Below are positions 46,801 to 60,055 of a stretch of 64,000 nucleotides of DNA, in pieces. The notes beneath the pieces were generated by a model. It saw only the letters and a list, made by a program, of their open reading frames with translations. It was not told the origin of the DNA and searched no databases. How positions within the stretch are numbered: position 1 is the first letter of the stretch; each line of letters starts with the position of its first letter. Source of the stretch: Pocillopora verrucosa (lineage: Eukaryota; Cnidaria; Anthozoa; Scleractinia; Pocilloporidae); contig NC_089324.1 in NCBI RefSeq assembly GCF_036669915.1, positions 14,266,131 through 14,330,130 on the forward strand, written 5' to 3'. A program made the translations under genes and the position numbers.

Positions 46801-49048
46801 ATAAAAGCTAACCGTAATTAGCTGGTGAGCAATTGTTTGAGGAGAGTCTCCTTTAAGAAAACCTCTGATGTACTCTAATCACCCTGAAACGATTTAGAAA
46901 GATTTTGTAACTAATCTTAGTAAAAACAAACATCGGGTATCTCGTTTATTGATGCAGGATGCAGCGAGCGTAACATCATCATAAAGAAAAGACAGTAGTG
47001 AATAAACACAAAAGCAAAGTTAAAAGAGATGCCTTCGAGTGGCTGTTGCATATCTTACAAAATCTTAACTGAAAAGCCTGGTAGCCCCTACGGATTCATC
47101 ACACTTAAAAGCACGCCTAAAATGCTTGTACAGTTAAAATGAATCATACCTGATGAGCATACTTCAGTTTCATTTGCAAATCGTTACAAAATATATTTAA
47201 AATAACCCTAAGTTAACCACTAGCTCAAGTGCGGCGAGTAAGCTAGAACAGAAAAACTAAAGATAAAATCTAGAATAAGAGAGGGACAGATTAGTGTTTG
47301 GATTCCGGTCAGCCTCGAGCCCTTGAGTTAACTCAAATAGGGTCTAATTACGAAAACAGCTACCAGTTTCTTAGTCGATAATCTTATGCTCGCCATGTGC
47401 ACCGACTGTTTGTACTAGTTGTCGGAATAGATTTCCAAAACTGTTTAACAGGGCAAACTTTCAATGCAATACACACGTCCGAATAGTCACAACAAACGGC
47501 AATACAAGATTAGGTGGTGCCAAGACGCATGAACTTCGACTACATAGACTTTCTTTCACAAAGCATCGAGTTTCTACATCCCATACAAAGATAGATAAAC
47601 ACTGTATGTGATCCCTTTCAAGCTGAAACAACGATGTTTGTTTATGAGAATGAAATACTGTATCGTAAGCTAGAGTCGTAGCTGTATTTAAGCAGTCGCT
47701 CACGAGGAATGACTTAATACAGGTTGACCGCTAATTTCAGGTTCCACAGAAAATGGGTTAAACGCGATTGAAGAAAACGCCATTTGGTTCTTATAGTCCT
47801 AAGAAGAAAGATAATCTACTTTGCGTTGAACTCAACGTGCTAACATCGATTTCGGGAGATAAACATGGAATGAAATTAACTTGATAGTAAATTCTCAGTT
47901 TTATTTGGTTGGTTCGCCTCTTAGTGACTGTTCCATACAGGTGAAGGACAATACAAACAGGCCGTTGAGATTCAAAACAAGGGTGATCACGACCGCGTTG
48001 TAGAGTTAGAAATTATATTTCTAAAAATAATTTCGGGACTGCCCTTAGCAAAGGAGGGCATTTATGAAGGTGAAATTTGCCTTGTGAGGAACGCGCTATC
48101 TGTCGCACGAATGCTCGTTTATTTCTGGTCAAAATGAGGAGTTTCTGTTCGACTTAATTTGCATGTAATAACAATTTGATTTAACAAGAGTTTGTTTCAT
48201 TTGGCTCTCGTGGAAACCATGATCAGATTTTCACGTGTGTAAACATTCCTGATCATTGCCAACATATTTCTTTAAATTCGAGTTTGTTTATTTCTTTTTA
48301 TGTGTGCAGGATTGTCTCGAATCACTTTTCATTAAATTATATTACCTATTAATGTTAATGTCAACCTATATCATGGCTTCATTTATAACTTTCCATTTGC
48401 AAATAAAGACCAATAAAGGCAAATTTCGCTTTCTGGCAATGAAAGTGTGATACATGCAGTCAAATATATTTTTGGTTGAACTCTTTATGAAAGGACTTTT
48501 AAGAAAAACGTAACACCTTTTTTCTTCGAATTGCTGAAAGCCATGAGAACACAAGCAAAAAAGTGTTAGGTTAGAACTGAAACAAAAAGATATTATGAAA
48601 ACAGTCTGTGCAACTGAATAAACCCGATGGCTCTCAATCTACAGTCGTAAAGCCGAAGTTTTCACTTCATTGTGCAAATTACAGAGAGAACTCTAATTTC
48701 GTTTTCAGGTAAAAGAGAAAAAAACCGTCGTTGATGCCTGAAATTTTATATCGTATAAGCCCAGTTACTCTTAAAATGTTTGAAAAATTGCGTTGATTTT
48801 TTAACTACTATCGGACTGCTTGAATATGAAAAAGGCAGTTTAGTTCTTGCACTTGTGTTTTTCGATAAACCATGAAATTATTTATTTCTCCGAAAGACCG
48901 TTTTGGCTTTTTGTCTGATTTTCTTTGTGGCATTCATCACTCCTAATTTATATTAGGGAGTTTTTTTGTCAACAAAAAATGCTTTTCCGCAGATATTTAT
49001 TTCGTGTTTAAATGTTAGCTGGACCTTTTTCTACCCTTTCTCTGTAGG
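46801..49048. other. Gene-free stretch upstream of the astacin gene
   Basis: About 2.2 kb of AT-rich sequence. Open frames here (for example 47703-47461 minus) are short, show no recognisable domain and no splice partners. No repeat family described above is evident. The astacin promoter should lie at its right end. Confidence 0.5.
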
Positions 49049-52000
49049 ATGGCGAGAGCGTTTCTTCTCGGACTTTGCGTCTTCTTTGCCGCGTTCGCCT
49101 TTGGCAGAGGCCTTAAAGGTGCTATGGAGCAAATTCTTGAGGCCAACATGAATCCAGGTAATAAACATTCGAGAGTTAAACGTCCTTTCCGGTGTGGTCT
49201 TTCTATTGCAGAAGGAAAGGGACGTCCACCGTGCTAAAAATGGTCTTCAAAATTCATCTTTCACCAGTCTCCTCTCCATCAGGTGAAATTTAAGTGAAAC
49301 TCGCGCGTTTTTCATGATTTGCTTCTGCGTAGGAAGGATAAACGGCACATGTGATGTCCATGCGATAACGTTCGCTGCGCGGGATTGGTTTTGTCCAAAT
49401 TCTCGAGGGTACCTTGAAAACGGGTTTGATCTAAAAATAACACGACGGAGATTGGCTTGGGAAGAATTAACTCTATGTGAAGTCTTTCTCTTTGCCTGAT
49501 CATCTCTTGTCAACATAAATTGGAGCGATTTCGTCAAATCTTCAGCCGTTTGATCGGGAGTCAAATCCCTCACTCCATTGAGAAATACTCGTTACTTACT
49601 GGCTTTAACCCTTTAACTCCCAATATCTGATTGTTAATTCTCCCCTCTAGCTGCTACACATTTCCTTGTAAAATAGTTCCAAGAATTTGGTGTAAGATCA
49701 AGATAACAACTTCTAGCTGATACATTTGAGTATTCTCATTACCTGTTTGCTGGATAGGGGATGGATATGTAGGGAGAAGTTACATATGGATCACTTCTGG
49801 GAGTCAAAGGGCTAATTGTTATGGCACATTCAGCTCTTAATGATCTTCTTATGAATTATTCTGAGATGAGTGCCTTGCAGTTTTCCTATACAGGATCTTC
49901 TGGCAAAATGGTGGTCACCCACGCTGACTGCCATCGTGGTGTTCACATATCTGGAGATTGTGACCCAACGGATTGGACTAAAATCCACTTGTGACTCAAA
50001 AAATTTAGAAAATACATGTAACCCAAGTGTAAGCTTCAAAGACATATTCGTTGCTTCATTTACAGACCCACATCACAGCCCTCCCGGCAAGCATTTGCCC
50101 TACTATCAAGGAGACATTCGTCTAACAAAGAAACAACAGGAAAATTTAAAGAAATATGGCGACCCGTCCAAAAGCTCGGCTGACTCTCGTGCAGCTAGCA
50201 GTGTGGACAGTGAACGCTGGCCTAATGCTATCATCCCCTACACATTTGACTGCTCGATAGGTAAGTGAATATGGCCCCTGGGAAATGACAAAACCTATTG
50301 AAATTGAGCTCATCGTCTGTTGGAGTTAAGGCTCAAATTTGAGGTTCATCATTTTATTTACAATACGTGTCAATCCTTGGTAACCCCTAGCCATCCTTAA
50401 CCATCCTTGGCCAACCCTGGCCATCCTTGGTCATCCTTGTCTATTCTTGGCTATCATCAACCATCTTTGGCCATCCTTGGTTATCCTTGGCCATCCTTAA
50501 CCATCCTTGGCCATCCTCAGTCGTCCTTGGCTATCCTTGGCCATCCTTGCCTCCTTCTATCTCACCGAACTAATAATATTTTGTAGTCTTCTCCAAGTCT
50601 GGTAATTTTCCCTTTGCAAAAGATGACTGAGATGTTCATGATGTAGCGCTTTACATCATCCTCAGAACAATTAAGTCAATGAACGCAAATTTTTTTCTCC
50701 CCCTTCCCTTCGTCTAAATTGTAGAAAGGCTGCACAACTGAGATGTTTCGAGAAAAACCTTACTTCTTACCTTACTGCCTATGGTATTTTAGCGTTGTTT
50801 ACACGAGATTCTAGTCTACCCTTGCTGAGGTTTAAGCTTCTAAAGCTAGACTCAGAAGAGATTATGTTAAATCTCATCCTACTTAAATTCGAAAAATGTA
50901 GGTATCTGTTTCATCGCATGCTTCTCCATGATCAACAGGAGATAAGTCTTTGCTTTGAGATAGGGTTATTTATATTTTATTCACCATGTTTCTTGCAGGA
51001 AACATGGAAAGTGCTGTTCGCTCTGTGAAAAATGCCATAAAGCAGTGGGAACGTAAAACTTGCTTGCGGTTTGTGCCCAGGACGAATGAAAAGGCTTACT
51101 TGGAATTCTTTAAGGACCAGGGGTAAGATATAGGAAATTTTGCTTCCTTAACTGACTCAGCCGAGAATTGATGACACTCGAGTCAAATGCGGAAAAATGT
51201 TTATGATTACAAGGATCAAATTATCTAGTTGTATCATAGTTCATGACAAAAACCATCCAAATGCTTGTCCTTGGTCATGCTATTTGACATCTTGCAAGTT
51301 GCGTTATTGAAAGTCGTATTCTTTGGACGCTTTCCTGCCTCTGACAAAGGTGGTATGAACCTGAGTAATGGTTTGCCTTCAAATTGGAAAACACTATCCT
51401 GGAAATGAAAAACCTTTCCCTACTACAGGGACAAGCACGACTAAAAGAGAAAAAAGTCAAGAAAGATTGAAAACTATATATTCAAAAATACTCCAGTTTT
51501 CACACTCTGTCTGGAGACAGTGGATTGGGAACCACGCCGTGCACGAGCCAATGTTATAATTTGTTTGAAATGCTACTCAGTTTTATTTACATTTAATCTT
51601 AAGCCACCTCAATTAGCTTCTATCATCTCAACTTTACTATGTAGCTGTTGGGGTCACGTGGGCCACCATGGTTACAAGACTCAGATCTCTATCGGTAGCG
51701 ACTGTGATTTCACTCACGTGATGGTGCACGAGATCGGACATTCAGTTGGGTTCTGGCACGAGCAGAGCAGACCGGACCGAGACAGTTACATTCAGGTTAT
51801 ATGGGCGAACGTCCTGGATGGTGAGAATATTCCACAGTTGATAAGCGCCAACGATAGGATTTTCGATAGTCCTAGATATATGGGCCACATGAGAGAAAAC
51901 CAAGGTGCCATGAATAGCGACACGTAAACTTTCAACCTCGTCGCAAGACGAAGACTAGCGATATAGCAATTGAAACGTTGCGATCAATACAATTGATATC

Positions 52001-55000
52001 GAATTGATAGCTTGACTCTTCATCGTGAGAAATACGATTAAACATTCGTTTGTCTGTAAAACCACGAGGAACAATAACATTTTCTATAACATGGGAGGTT
52101 GTGTTTTTAGAGAATAAAGGGTGAAAGATAATTGTTTTTTGTTCGTGCAAATTGATCAGTTAGAAGTATATTGTTTACAAGAATAAGAGTTTTACCAAGG
52201 ACTTAAGTTGCGCGATGAACGCTCTATCAGGTATGAATAAACCAATTTTCAATCGAGTGTCGAAAGTATTCCGATATTGGATTGGTTTTCTCTGCCTCAC
52301 ACTAGGCATAGAGATCATATACCACGGCCGTATGTTTCCTCTGAAGACTGAAATCAATAGTTACCTGGTTACTTGTGTTTTCCGACTCTTCAAGCAGTTT
52401 GGTTACATAGCAGTTTATCGATGCTTGTGTTGTAATCATTTGTGTACTCCACAATGTGCTATGTAACCTTATTCAACTCTTCTGTTTTCTACCATTCACT
52501 TGTTTTTCTTCTTCAGGTCTCGAAGACGCTTTCGCCAAAAGGAAATGGGGAACTGAAGTTGTTGATTATGGCGTGCCGTATGATTTCGAGTCCATCATGC
52601 ACTACCCGTTTACGGCTTTCTCCAAAAATGGCAAACCCACCATCCGTAACGTAGTGCCAATGAATGGAAAGGTCCCGTACGTGGAGCTGAGTGACGGCGA
52701 CGCGCAACAAACCAATGCAATGTACAAATGTAACGGTAAGCCATTTAAAGGGGCTATTTCAACAAATTTTTTTTCATAATTTTTTTCCCTAAAAACGATT
52801 CAACGCCCTTGACTCAGCATCGGTGGGAAAATTTCACCATTTGTAATTTGCCATAATTTTTTCCATCGCAAAACCAGCTTATTTTCTTTTTGATTTGTAA
52901 CGACCTTGTTTGATGGTTCTCTACAAAAAATAGAGAATACCTTGAGGTTTTCTTTGGTTCAGAAATAATTATACACAACCCAATTTGACTCTGTCACTCG
53001 TAAATATTTAAGTACTGTGGTTGTTTAGAAATCACACGTATTTTTATTTTACTCAACAGTAAAAATATTTTTCTCATCATTTTCACAGTTGTTATGAGAA
53101 AAAGAGCCATTGATGACTTCAGTTCGTTCAGACCAGCTCCACGCCTCCAGAAACGTAGTAAGTAGTGTTTGCTGCGATTGGCTGGTCTTTCCTAAAAAGG
53201 AAATTTTTTTTAATTCCCTTTCGGCACAATCAATTTGTTGTTAGTATTGTCGGAATCCACGATACATCTTTCCATTATTTCTCTTATTCGGATTAAGACG
53301 ATGACAGCTTGGGAAAAACTCAGATTTAATCAAGTTACCACCTTGGAGAAAGTAATCCAGAATAAAATCGGTTTTACTACGTTACGTTGTGTGATTGGTC
53401 AAAAAAAAACTCTCGCTGCCCTCTTAACCAATCAGATGCAAAACTAGAGCAAATCGTGACGTTTTCATGTTTTACCCTGGTTTCTCGTTGGCTGCTTGTA
53501 ATACCTTCACTTTCTTGATTGAATGTTTTGAATACCTCGGTTAAGTTTTGTAGCTCTCGAGTGAAAAAAGTTTTTTTTTGACGTCATGACTTTCAAGGGT
53601 CACTTCGCTTTCATGATTTTACAATCGAACACCATTTCAAGGTTTTGTTCAGATTGACTTTTTCCAGGTTCACAGTCGTCTTAGTTGTACATTTGTTTTG
53701 TGAATACAGAGGAAGTGCTGCAACTGTTACTAGCCTCCCTTGTGTAACTTTGTTCACCAGGCTCTAATTTGTGTAAGGACGACGCGGACACATCAAGTTG
53801 TCAATCATGGAAGAGTGCGGGGTACTGTCAGAACCAACCTGACGCCATGCACACGTGGTGTAAAGTCACGTGCAATCTCTGTAGCAGCGGTGAGTAGTAT
53901 TAGATCTTATTTGACTTCAAGGCAGCCATATATTTCGACCAATATAAAACGGCGGCCATTTTGTTGTGTCAAAATTATATAATGGCGGCCATTTTGTTGT
54001 ACCAAGTCAGTCCAATGGATTTTGAACTTTTTTTCATTTCCTTTTCTCTCTCTTTATATTTTTTTATTTTTTTTTCATGCTGCATGTGTTAGATTCCTGT
54101 ATCGATAGAAACGGTAATTGTCCAGCATGGAAGCAAAGTGGAGCTTGCCAGACCGATCCAGACATCATGAAAGACTGGTGCCTTCACTCATGCGATCTTT
54201 GCAACGGTGAGAAACATTTATTCTTTGGCACTGTCACTTCATCTCTAGTATTCTCAGTCAAGTCCACAGGCACTCTTTCGTGTCAGGTTTCCATTGGAAG
54301 CGGAAGTCTAGATGGTGACGATTAAGAGAGGTTTTCAGCGACGTAACGGATCCACCGGTCTAGTCCAGTTTGACTAAGCCAGAACACCTTGGGACTGGAC
54401 TGTGTTGTTTGGTTTTCTAAGTTACCTTTTGATAACATCAAACTTAACGGATTATCTTTTTTTCTTATAGCCCCACCGACCCAGGCTCCCACTCCACCCA
54501 CCCCTCCTCCTCAAACGCCTCAGCCAACACCACCCACCCAGCCTCCAACAGGCACAGGCAGCCCAACTGTACCACCCACTTCCAGTCCATCAGCAAATGC
54601 AACAGGTAGGAAGGTATCATTCTTAGCTACATACTTAAAAATAGGCTTTTGGATCGCGGAACAACTGCGTAGCTGTTCTGTCAGCCAATCAGGATCAAGA
54701 CCAAAACCAGTCATTTCTGCAGTCAAATAATCGTCTGATTGTCGCCGACTTATTTTTTCCCTACATTTATGAGCGTTGATCTCTGGCTGTAGCTTAAGCA
54801 CCAGGCAAAAATTATACGTTTTCCAGCTCTCGGTTCTAAATTCGTCTCGTACTCAGAAAATTTTTAATTCCCTCCCTTTGTACGTGATTTCCCACCAGCA
54901 ATAATTCATGTTTCAACTAAATTACTTCCTGAAACTAGACAAATTTTTTTCCGCGCGAGGCGGACTCTGTCCACGGTCTGTAATGTTTTGCAGTTGTATC

Positions 55001-58000
55001 GTTGCTGCGCCCCAATATTCCCGCCCTCTGACACTGAAAATAAGTCTCCCTCGCTCTTCGCGCCTGAGCTCCCATGCCGTGACGCTAGATACAATCTTCC
55101 CGTGCATGTCACAAATAACATGTTACGAGTCTCTTTTTTACTCACTTATGGCTCACTGCGCCTGCTCTCATTGTTTACCTTAGGTCTTCGTTGTGTGGAC
55201 AAATCAAGCAATTGCCCAAGTTACTCATTATCACAATGCGAGCATTCAGGGTGGATACTTAGGAATTGTCGTAAGACTTGCAAAGCGAAATGTGACGCTG
55301 GACCTCTCAGACCTGAAGGTTTGTACGGCAACTAATTTTTATTACCTGAAAAAAAAAAAAGTAAAAATGGTAGAACCACCTAACATTAGTTACACTCTCG
55401 GTTGCGCCTCCTGGACCACTGTTTTGTTCTTAACATATTTTTACGTCATCTGTGATTTATTACTGAACAGACGCATGCGCAACGAGGAATCTATTTCTTA
55501 AATAGTTAATAGATGGGAAGTTATGAGGGCTTACTGAGAGGATCACAACCTAAGTAGAGTAGCAATAGAGGGGCTTGAGAAGGCTTTTTAGCCACTAAAT
55601 GAAAACAGCGCTGTAGCTAATTACTTCATGTTTACGCCAAACTTGAATGCATGTTCTATAATTCCAAGATAGACAAATGTAAAGAAGAAAGATGTGTAAA
55701 TGTGTAAACATGTGAGCGTGTATTCAAGTTTGGCGTAAACGTGTAGTATTTTGCTACATTTCATTCAAAACTTGTGGCGTGACCAGGTCCGATAGCAAAA
55801 ACTCTCAAACAAAAGTACCACGGCGCTAGCAAAAACCAACGGAAGGACTGCCCTGGTTGAGGTCAACTGGCAAATGAAAATTATCCAGCAAAAACAACGC
55901 TTATACTGGCTACCAATGTTACGTAAACGTTACGTAAACCTTACGTAACTTCACGCAAAAACGCAAACTTAATGAATGGAAAGAAAAGTAATATAAATTC
56001 ATTTCGCAGTTCTTGACGAGAAACAAATGTAAATTCTAGTGGCTACAAGTGCAAACTGTAGGGGTTGTATTTAATGCAAAGCCTGTTATGCCTAAGAGGA
56101 GTGAAGTTATAACAATAATAATATTTTATATCCCAGGTTCCTGCGCTGAACCACTCGGTCTCGGTTGGGATAACAAACTCCCTGACAGTGCATTTACTGC
56201 CTCAACCGAGTTAAGTCCAGGTGAGAGGAGAGAAATTCATGATTAGTTGATGAGCTGTGCAGCCGAGGGGAAAGTCTCGAATTTTTAGTTTGTGTAAAAG
56301 CTCGGAAAAAGGTTCCCGACTTGCATTCCGAAGATAGATGAGGAAGTTGCGAGTTTTTTTTTTTATAGTAATTGAATTTTTGTTAGAAACTCACCAGACG
56401 AAGGAGAAGTGGTGGCTTTATAATTAGTGCGCTGGAGTCTGAGTCGAGAGTTGTGGGTCCGAGACGTAGCCGGGTCAATGCGTTGTGTTCTCGGGCGAGT
56501 GCCTTTCTTCACCCAGGGCCTAGCTGTAGAAAGGTCGGATAATTCTGTACCGCTGATGAATTGCTATCCGACAGATAGCAAAACAGCAAAGCACTTAAAG
56601 CACTATCCACCGCATAGTCTTATTCAATTAGTGGATCGCACTATCCAACCTTCAATCAACCGGGGCCAGGAGTATAAATAAGTACCGGTGAATTATGAGG
56701 GAGCCTGATGCCGGGGGTGATAGACTGGCATTCCATCCCGGCGGGGGTGGAGGGGAGGGAGTATTAATACTCCAGGTCTCCTCATGCTATGGAAACCGGG
56801 ATAAGCTCCGGCTGAATCGGCCATTTTGCTCGAGAACTGGCTCTATCTCTTTTTAACTTACTATTTATGACTTTCGCGGTTACGTCATTCCTTGTATTGA
56901 ATACTTACGCTGAGATTTTCGTAAACTTCACTGATCATTTTTTTATGATCTAGAAATGGAATTTAAAGTAAAACTCGGGGTTCATTATAGTTATCGAGGA
57001 GGACAGCGGCTTTTTTGCCTTAATTTCTTGTCAGCTTTTTTATGCGATAATTTTGCATCGCATTTATATGATCATATTTTCAGTTATATTTAAAAATAAG
57101 CTAGGAAGCGGTCCACGTGTTTTTTAAGGAAGGAAAGTTTGCGCCAATTGAAAAAAGACGATTTAACTCTTTGGTGCTTTCCGGCTAGAAATAAAACTTT
57201 GCCCTTTTTTTTTAGGAGCATGCGATAACCATCAATAAGAAACATCAGCAGAGACGCTTTTGAGACGCGAACGACAGCATAAAGATCCTTGTCGTTAGCT
57301 TTTAGTTCAAAACCAATGATTTCCCATTTGCTTTTTTTTTTTCTTGTTTTTGTTGTCAAAGCACTTCACAAGTAGTTTACTTTACTTTCCCTCGTCGTCC
57401 GTGTGCGCCTACATTACCAGCAGACACTATAAGCGCAGCTCTGCTAGAACTCGCGATTTAAAAGTACAGAATGTGGTTGAGCACCGTCTGTTGTTTCTCT
57501 TTACGTTATTCTTTGCCCAGGTGGCGGCTGGTGGGCGTTGGCAAGCAACGCTCGTCTTTATTTTGAAGATGATTACGACAACAAACGAATCGGTAGCTGG
57601 TGCGCAGTGGATCGGAACCCACAGTGGCTGAGAATCGATCTAGGACAAATGAAGACCATTACTGGAATCGCGACACAAGGTGAGAAGGAATGAGAGGATG
57701 ATTAGCATATGAATTCTCTTCTGTGATCACCATATATTTGTCTTAAATTTAGCTGTGAGAAACAAGTATTTCATCAGTCGGTGATTTTCTTTCTTCGCAT
57801 AGCTATGGTCTTCGTGTGTCTAAGTTAAGGGCACAAAGCTTTCAGTTTTTTTGTTTTGGTTTTTTTTTTTTACGATTTTTAACGAATAACACATATTTGA
57901 CGAAAATGAAACTCCAAATTAAGATTCAACTGAACTTAGAAATTTTGTTTTTTAGGACGTGATGTGTTTGTTGAGCACGTAAAGAAGTACGAACTTGCTT

Positions 58001-59082
58001 TCAGCACTGATGGAACGAACTTTCAGAATTACCAAGAGAATGGGGGATCGAAGGTGAGGAGCTTACAGTTCTAAGATCGAAAGAGATGTATCAGTAATAC
58101 AAGGTAATTTAGTTTTATCAACTGAGTTGAAAACGTAAATTGCCCGCAGTAAAGAGTTACAAAGCTGACGTTTCGAGCGTTAGCCTTTCGTCAGAGGGGC
58201 AAACAGTATTTGTTTAAATCTACTAGTGGTTTATCGCAAGTCTTGCAATGTGATTGCGGTTGTAAAATACAAGAGCCTATTAAGCCTTGTCACTTTACTC
58301 ACCGTCCATCAAGGATTAGATAGCGAGTAGCGTAGCCAATCAGATCGCAGAATTTGTTGTAGAGTGCTCGTTGGTATCACGTGATGGAAATCAAAAGTAA
58401 CTCGTGGAATTGTGAAATAGTACTCATAATTGTATTTACCGTTAAAAATGTTGGAAATGGTCAATCACTTTCAAGAGTTAGTGCATGGCTAATAAGAAAC
58501 GCTCAACACTGATGCCTCTTGCTACCCGAGTTCGAGGTCCATTTTGTATGTTATGGACCAAGTTATTTTCCGGCCGATTGGATTTATGGCCCCAGTGCGA
58601 AGTTCGTAAGCCATAAATCGGGGCTGGAGAAAACGAGGTTCGTAAGATATTTAGCACATTTTTGGGTTCAAATAGATGAGAAGGGTTTCAATTCAAACAA
58701 TCTTTTGAATTTAGCGGGCGGCGCAGTGAAATACGGCCCACTAAATTGACCAATAATAGCACTCGTATTAAATAAGAGACATAATAAAGTTTATTACATC
58801 ACGAAATGCAATACGTTTTACTTATCCTGATTTGGCTTTATTTGATCTCATTTATTTACACACAAGTAAGTTATTTCTCATCACTTGTTCCTCGATCTTC
58901 AAGTACCTGTGAGTCATTTTGCATTGCTTTCTTTCAAGGTGTTTGATGGTAATTGTGACAACTTCACTCCAGTTCTAAACAGGTTTAGCCCTGTTAAAGC
59001 TCGTTATGTCAAGGTCCTTCCTCACGACAGCCCCTCAACCTGGGTTTGTATGAGGGTAGAACTGTACGGCTGTGAGGCTTGA
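49049..59082 (+). CDS. Secreted astacin metalloprotease with three ShK domains and a C-terminal F5/8C domain, 629 aa
   Basis: Fourteen exons: 49049-49157, 50066-50260, 50999-51122, 51645-51820, 52517-52735, 53089-53157, 53761-53889, 54093-54206, 54471-54605, 55184-55318, 56137-56220, 57521-57679, 57956-58053 and 58939-59082. They sum to 630 codons in frame. Residues 1-19 are a signal peptide. The propeptide carries YQGD (50-53), like the astacin FxGD aspartate switch. The catalytic domain has HEIGHSVGFWHE (zinc His171, His175, His181; Glu172) and the Met-turn SIMHY (227-231). ShK domains are at about 302-338, 343-378 and 427-459, with a Pro/Thr-rich linker (379-423) before the third. F5/8C spans about 471-628 (starting CAEPLGLGWDNKLPDSAFTA). 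Most introns after the protease are phase 1, typical of shuffled extracellular modules. Cnidarian astacin-ShK proteins occur in matrix remodelling and in nematocysts; which applies here is unknown. Confidence 0.93.
49607..49815 (+). repeat. Family R1 repeat
   Basis: Complete copy from aaccctttaactcccaatat to gggagtcaaagggctaa in intron 1 of the astacin gene. Confidence 0.82.
50381..50553 (+). repeat. Minisatellite, about 10-bp unit (ccatccttgg)
   Basis: About 16 imperfect head-to-tail copies of ccatccttgg, with variants such as ttatccttgg and ccatccttaa, in intron 2 of the astacin gene. Confidence 0.9.
53948..54001 (+). repeat. Short direct repeat
   Basis: ggcggccattttgttgt occurs twice about 33 bp apart in the intron between the first two ShK exons. 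Confidence 0.7.
55630..55740. repeat. Inverted repeat with perfect 19-bp arms
   Basis: gtttacgccaaacttgaat at 55630-55648 and its exact reverse complement at 55722-55740, 73 bp apart, in the intron before the F5/8C exons. Possibly a small MITE. Confidence 0.85.
58098..58200. repeat. Family F foldback, half copy
   Basis: gtaatttagttttatcaact ... aaagctgacgtttcgagcg ... cgtcagagg; only one arm remains. Intronic in the astacin gene. Confidence 0.75.
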
Positions 59083-59097
59083 GGTAAGGCAACAGTC

Positions 59098-59265
59098 ATT
59101 ATGTATAAAGGGGGTACGTTCCTAAAGAAACTGTGATGCTGCGTCGGTGGGGGAGTGTAACAGGATAATCTTGGTTTCATCAACTTGGTTGATAAAGTAA
59201 ATTAGTCACCGTAAAGAGTTTCAAAGCTGACGTTTCGAGCGTTAGCTCTTTGTCAGAGCGATTGA
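59098..59265. repeat. Family F foldback, partial copy
   Basis: aaactgtgatgctgcgtcgg ... tttcatcaacttggttgata ... gctgacgtttcgagcgttag. It begins about 15 bp after the astacin stop codon, so it probably contributes to the 3' UTR. Confidence 0.75.
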
Positions 59266-59887
59266 CAGTCATTATTTATTGCCTTGGGGTCGGGGGTGTT
59301 CGGAGGATTTTGGGGGATCACATGGATTTCAGGGGGAAACGGAGGGGGGGGGGGTCAGTCGTCACCAACAGAGTCTAAAGGGGACTATAGACGATTCACT
59401 GCCAATTAGGAGGGAAGGATCTTAAGAATATGGCAAAGCCTTAAGGGGGATCAGGGCAATGTTTTCAAGTCCAGTACTCGGTTTGAAAAAGAGGTCAAAG
59501 GTAATTCGGAAATGGAAAATTTTGTACTTGAACTTAGGGAAACATATTTGAGGCAAAGAATCACGTTTTTCGATGAAATGTAAGTTTCTTGTTTTGACTC
59601 GCAAAAAATTAAGGAAAATTTGCATAACATAGGGTAAAGAACAAGTTAAACTATATTTCATGATTAACTGAAATACTAACAATCCACAAACAAAATTGTA
59701 AATATTGAACACGGTTTTTGATTCCAGACGTTTACTATTTTCAGCAGCCAACAAGTAAAGAACATCTACTGCTGCAGACACTTCTGGTTTAAAAATGGCG
59801 TTTGCCTTGTGTTCAAAGGCGATAAAATAAAGCAAGATCTAAAGTGAACATGTCAGTTTGATGTTAATGAAGTGTTTTGAAAAATTC

Positions 59888-60055
59888 TTTTAAGAGCTTT
59901 TTAAAACACTTCATTGTGATGAAGAACAAGATCAACACTTTATTTGCTGAGGCTCAATCAGCCGTTACTCGTTTAAGAGCTTTTTAAAACACTTCATTGT
60001 GATGAAGAACAAGATCAACACTTTATTTGCTGAGGCTCAATCAGCCGTTACTCGT
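59888..60055 (+). repeat. Tandem duplication, 84-bp unit, two copies
   Basis: The unit starting tttaagagctttttaaaaca at 59888 repeats from 59972 with essentially no differences. The first copy is preceded by the inverted motif aatgaagtgtttt. Confidence 0.9.

Noticed and set aside
47461-47703. 80-codon minus-strand frame in the gap upstream of the astacin gene
   Set aside because: No recognisable domain, splice partner or repeat identity. Length is within chance expectation.
49870-50065. Extra astacin exon starting at an ATG near 49870
   Set aside because: The open frame precedes the acceptor at 50065. The signal-peptide exon at 49049-49157 joins in phase to 50066 and gives a proper propeptide.
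50381-50553. Regular repeat spacing resembling a CRISPR array
   Set aside because: The 10-bp units are contiguous without unique spacers and lie in an intron. It is a minisatellite.
54520-54801. Minus-strand 93-codon frame near 54.6 kb
   Set aside because: Antisense of the Pro/Thr-rich linker exon and its intron. Its length comes from biased codons in that exon.
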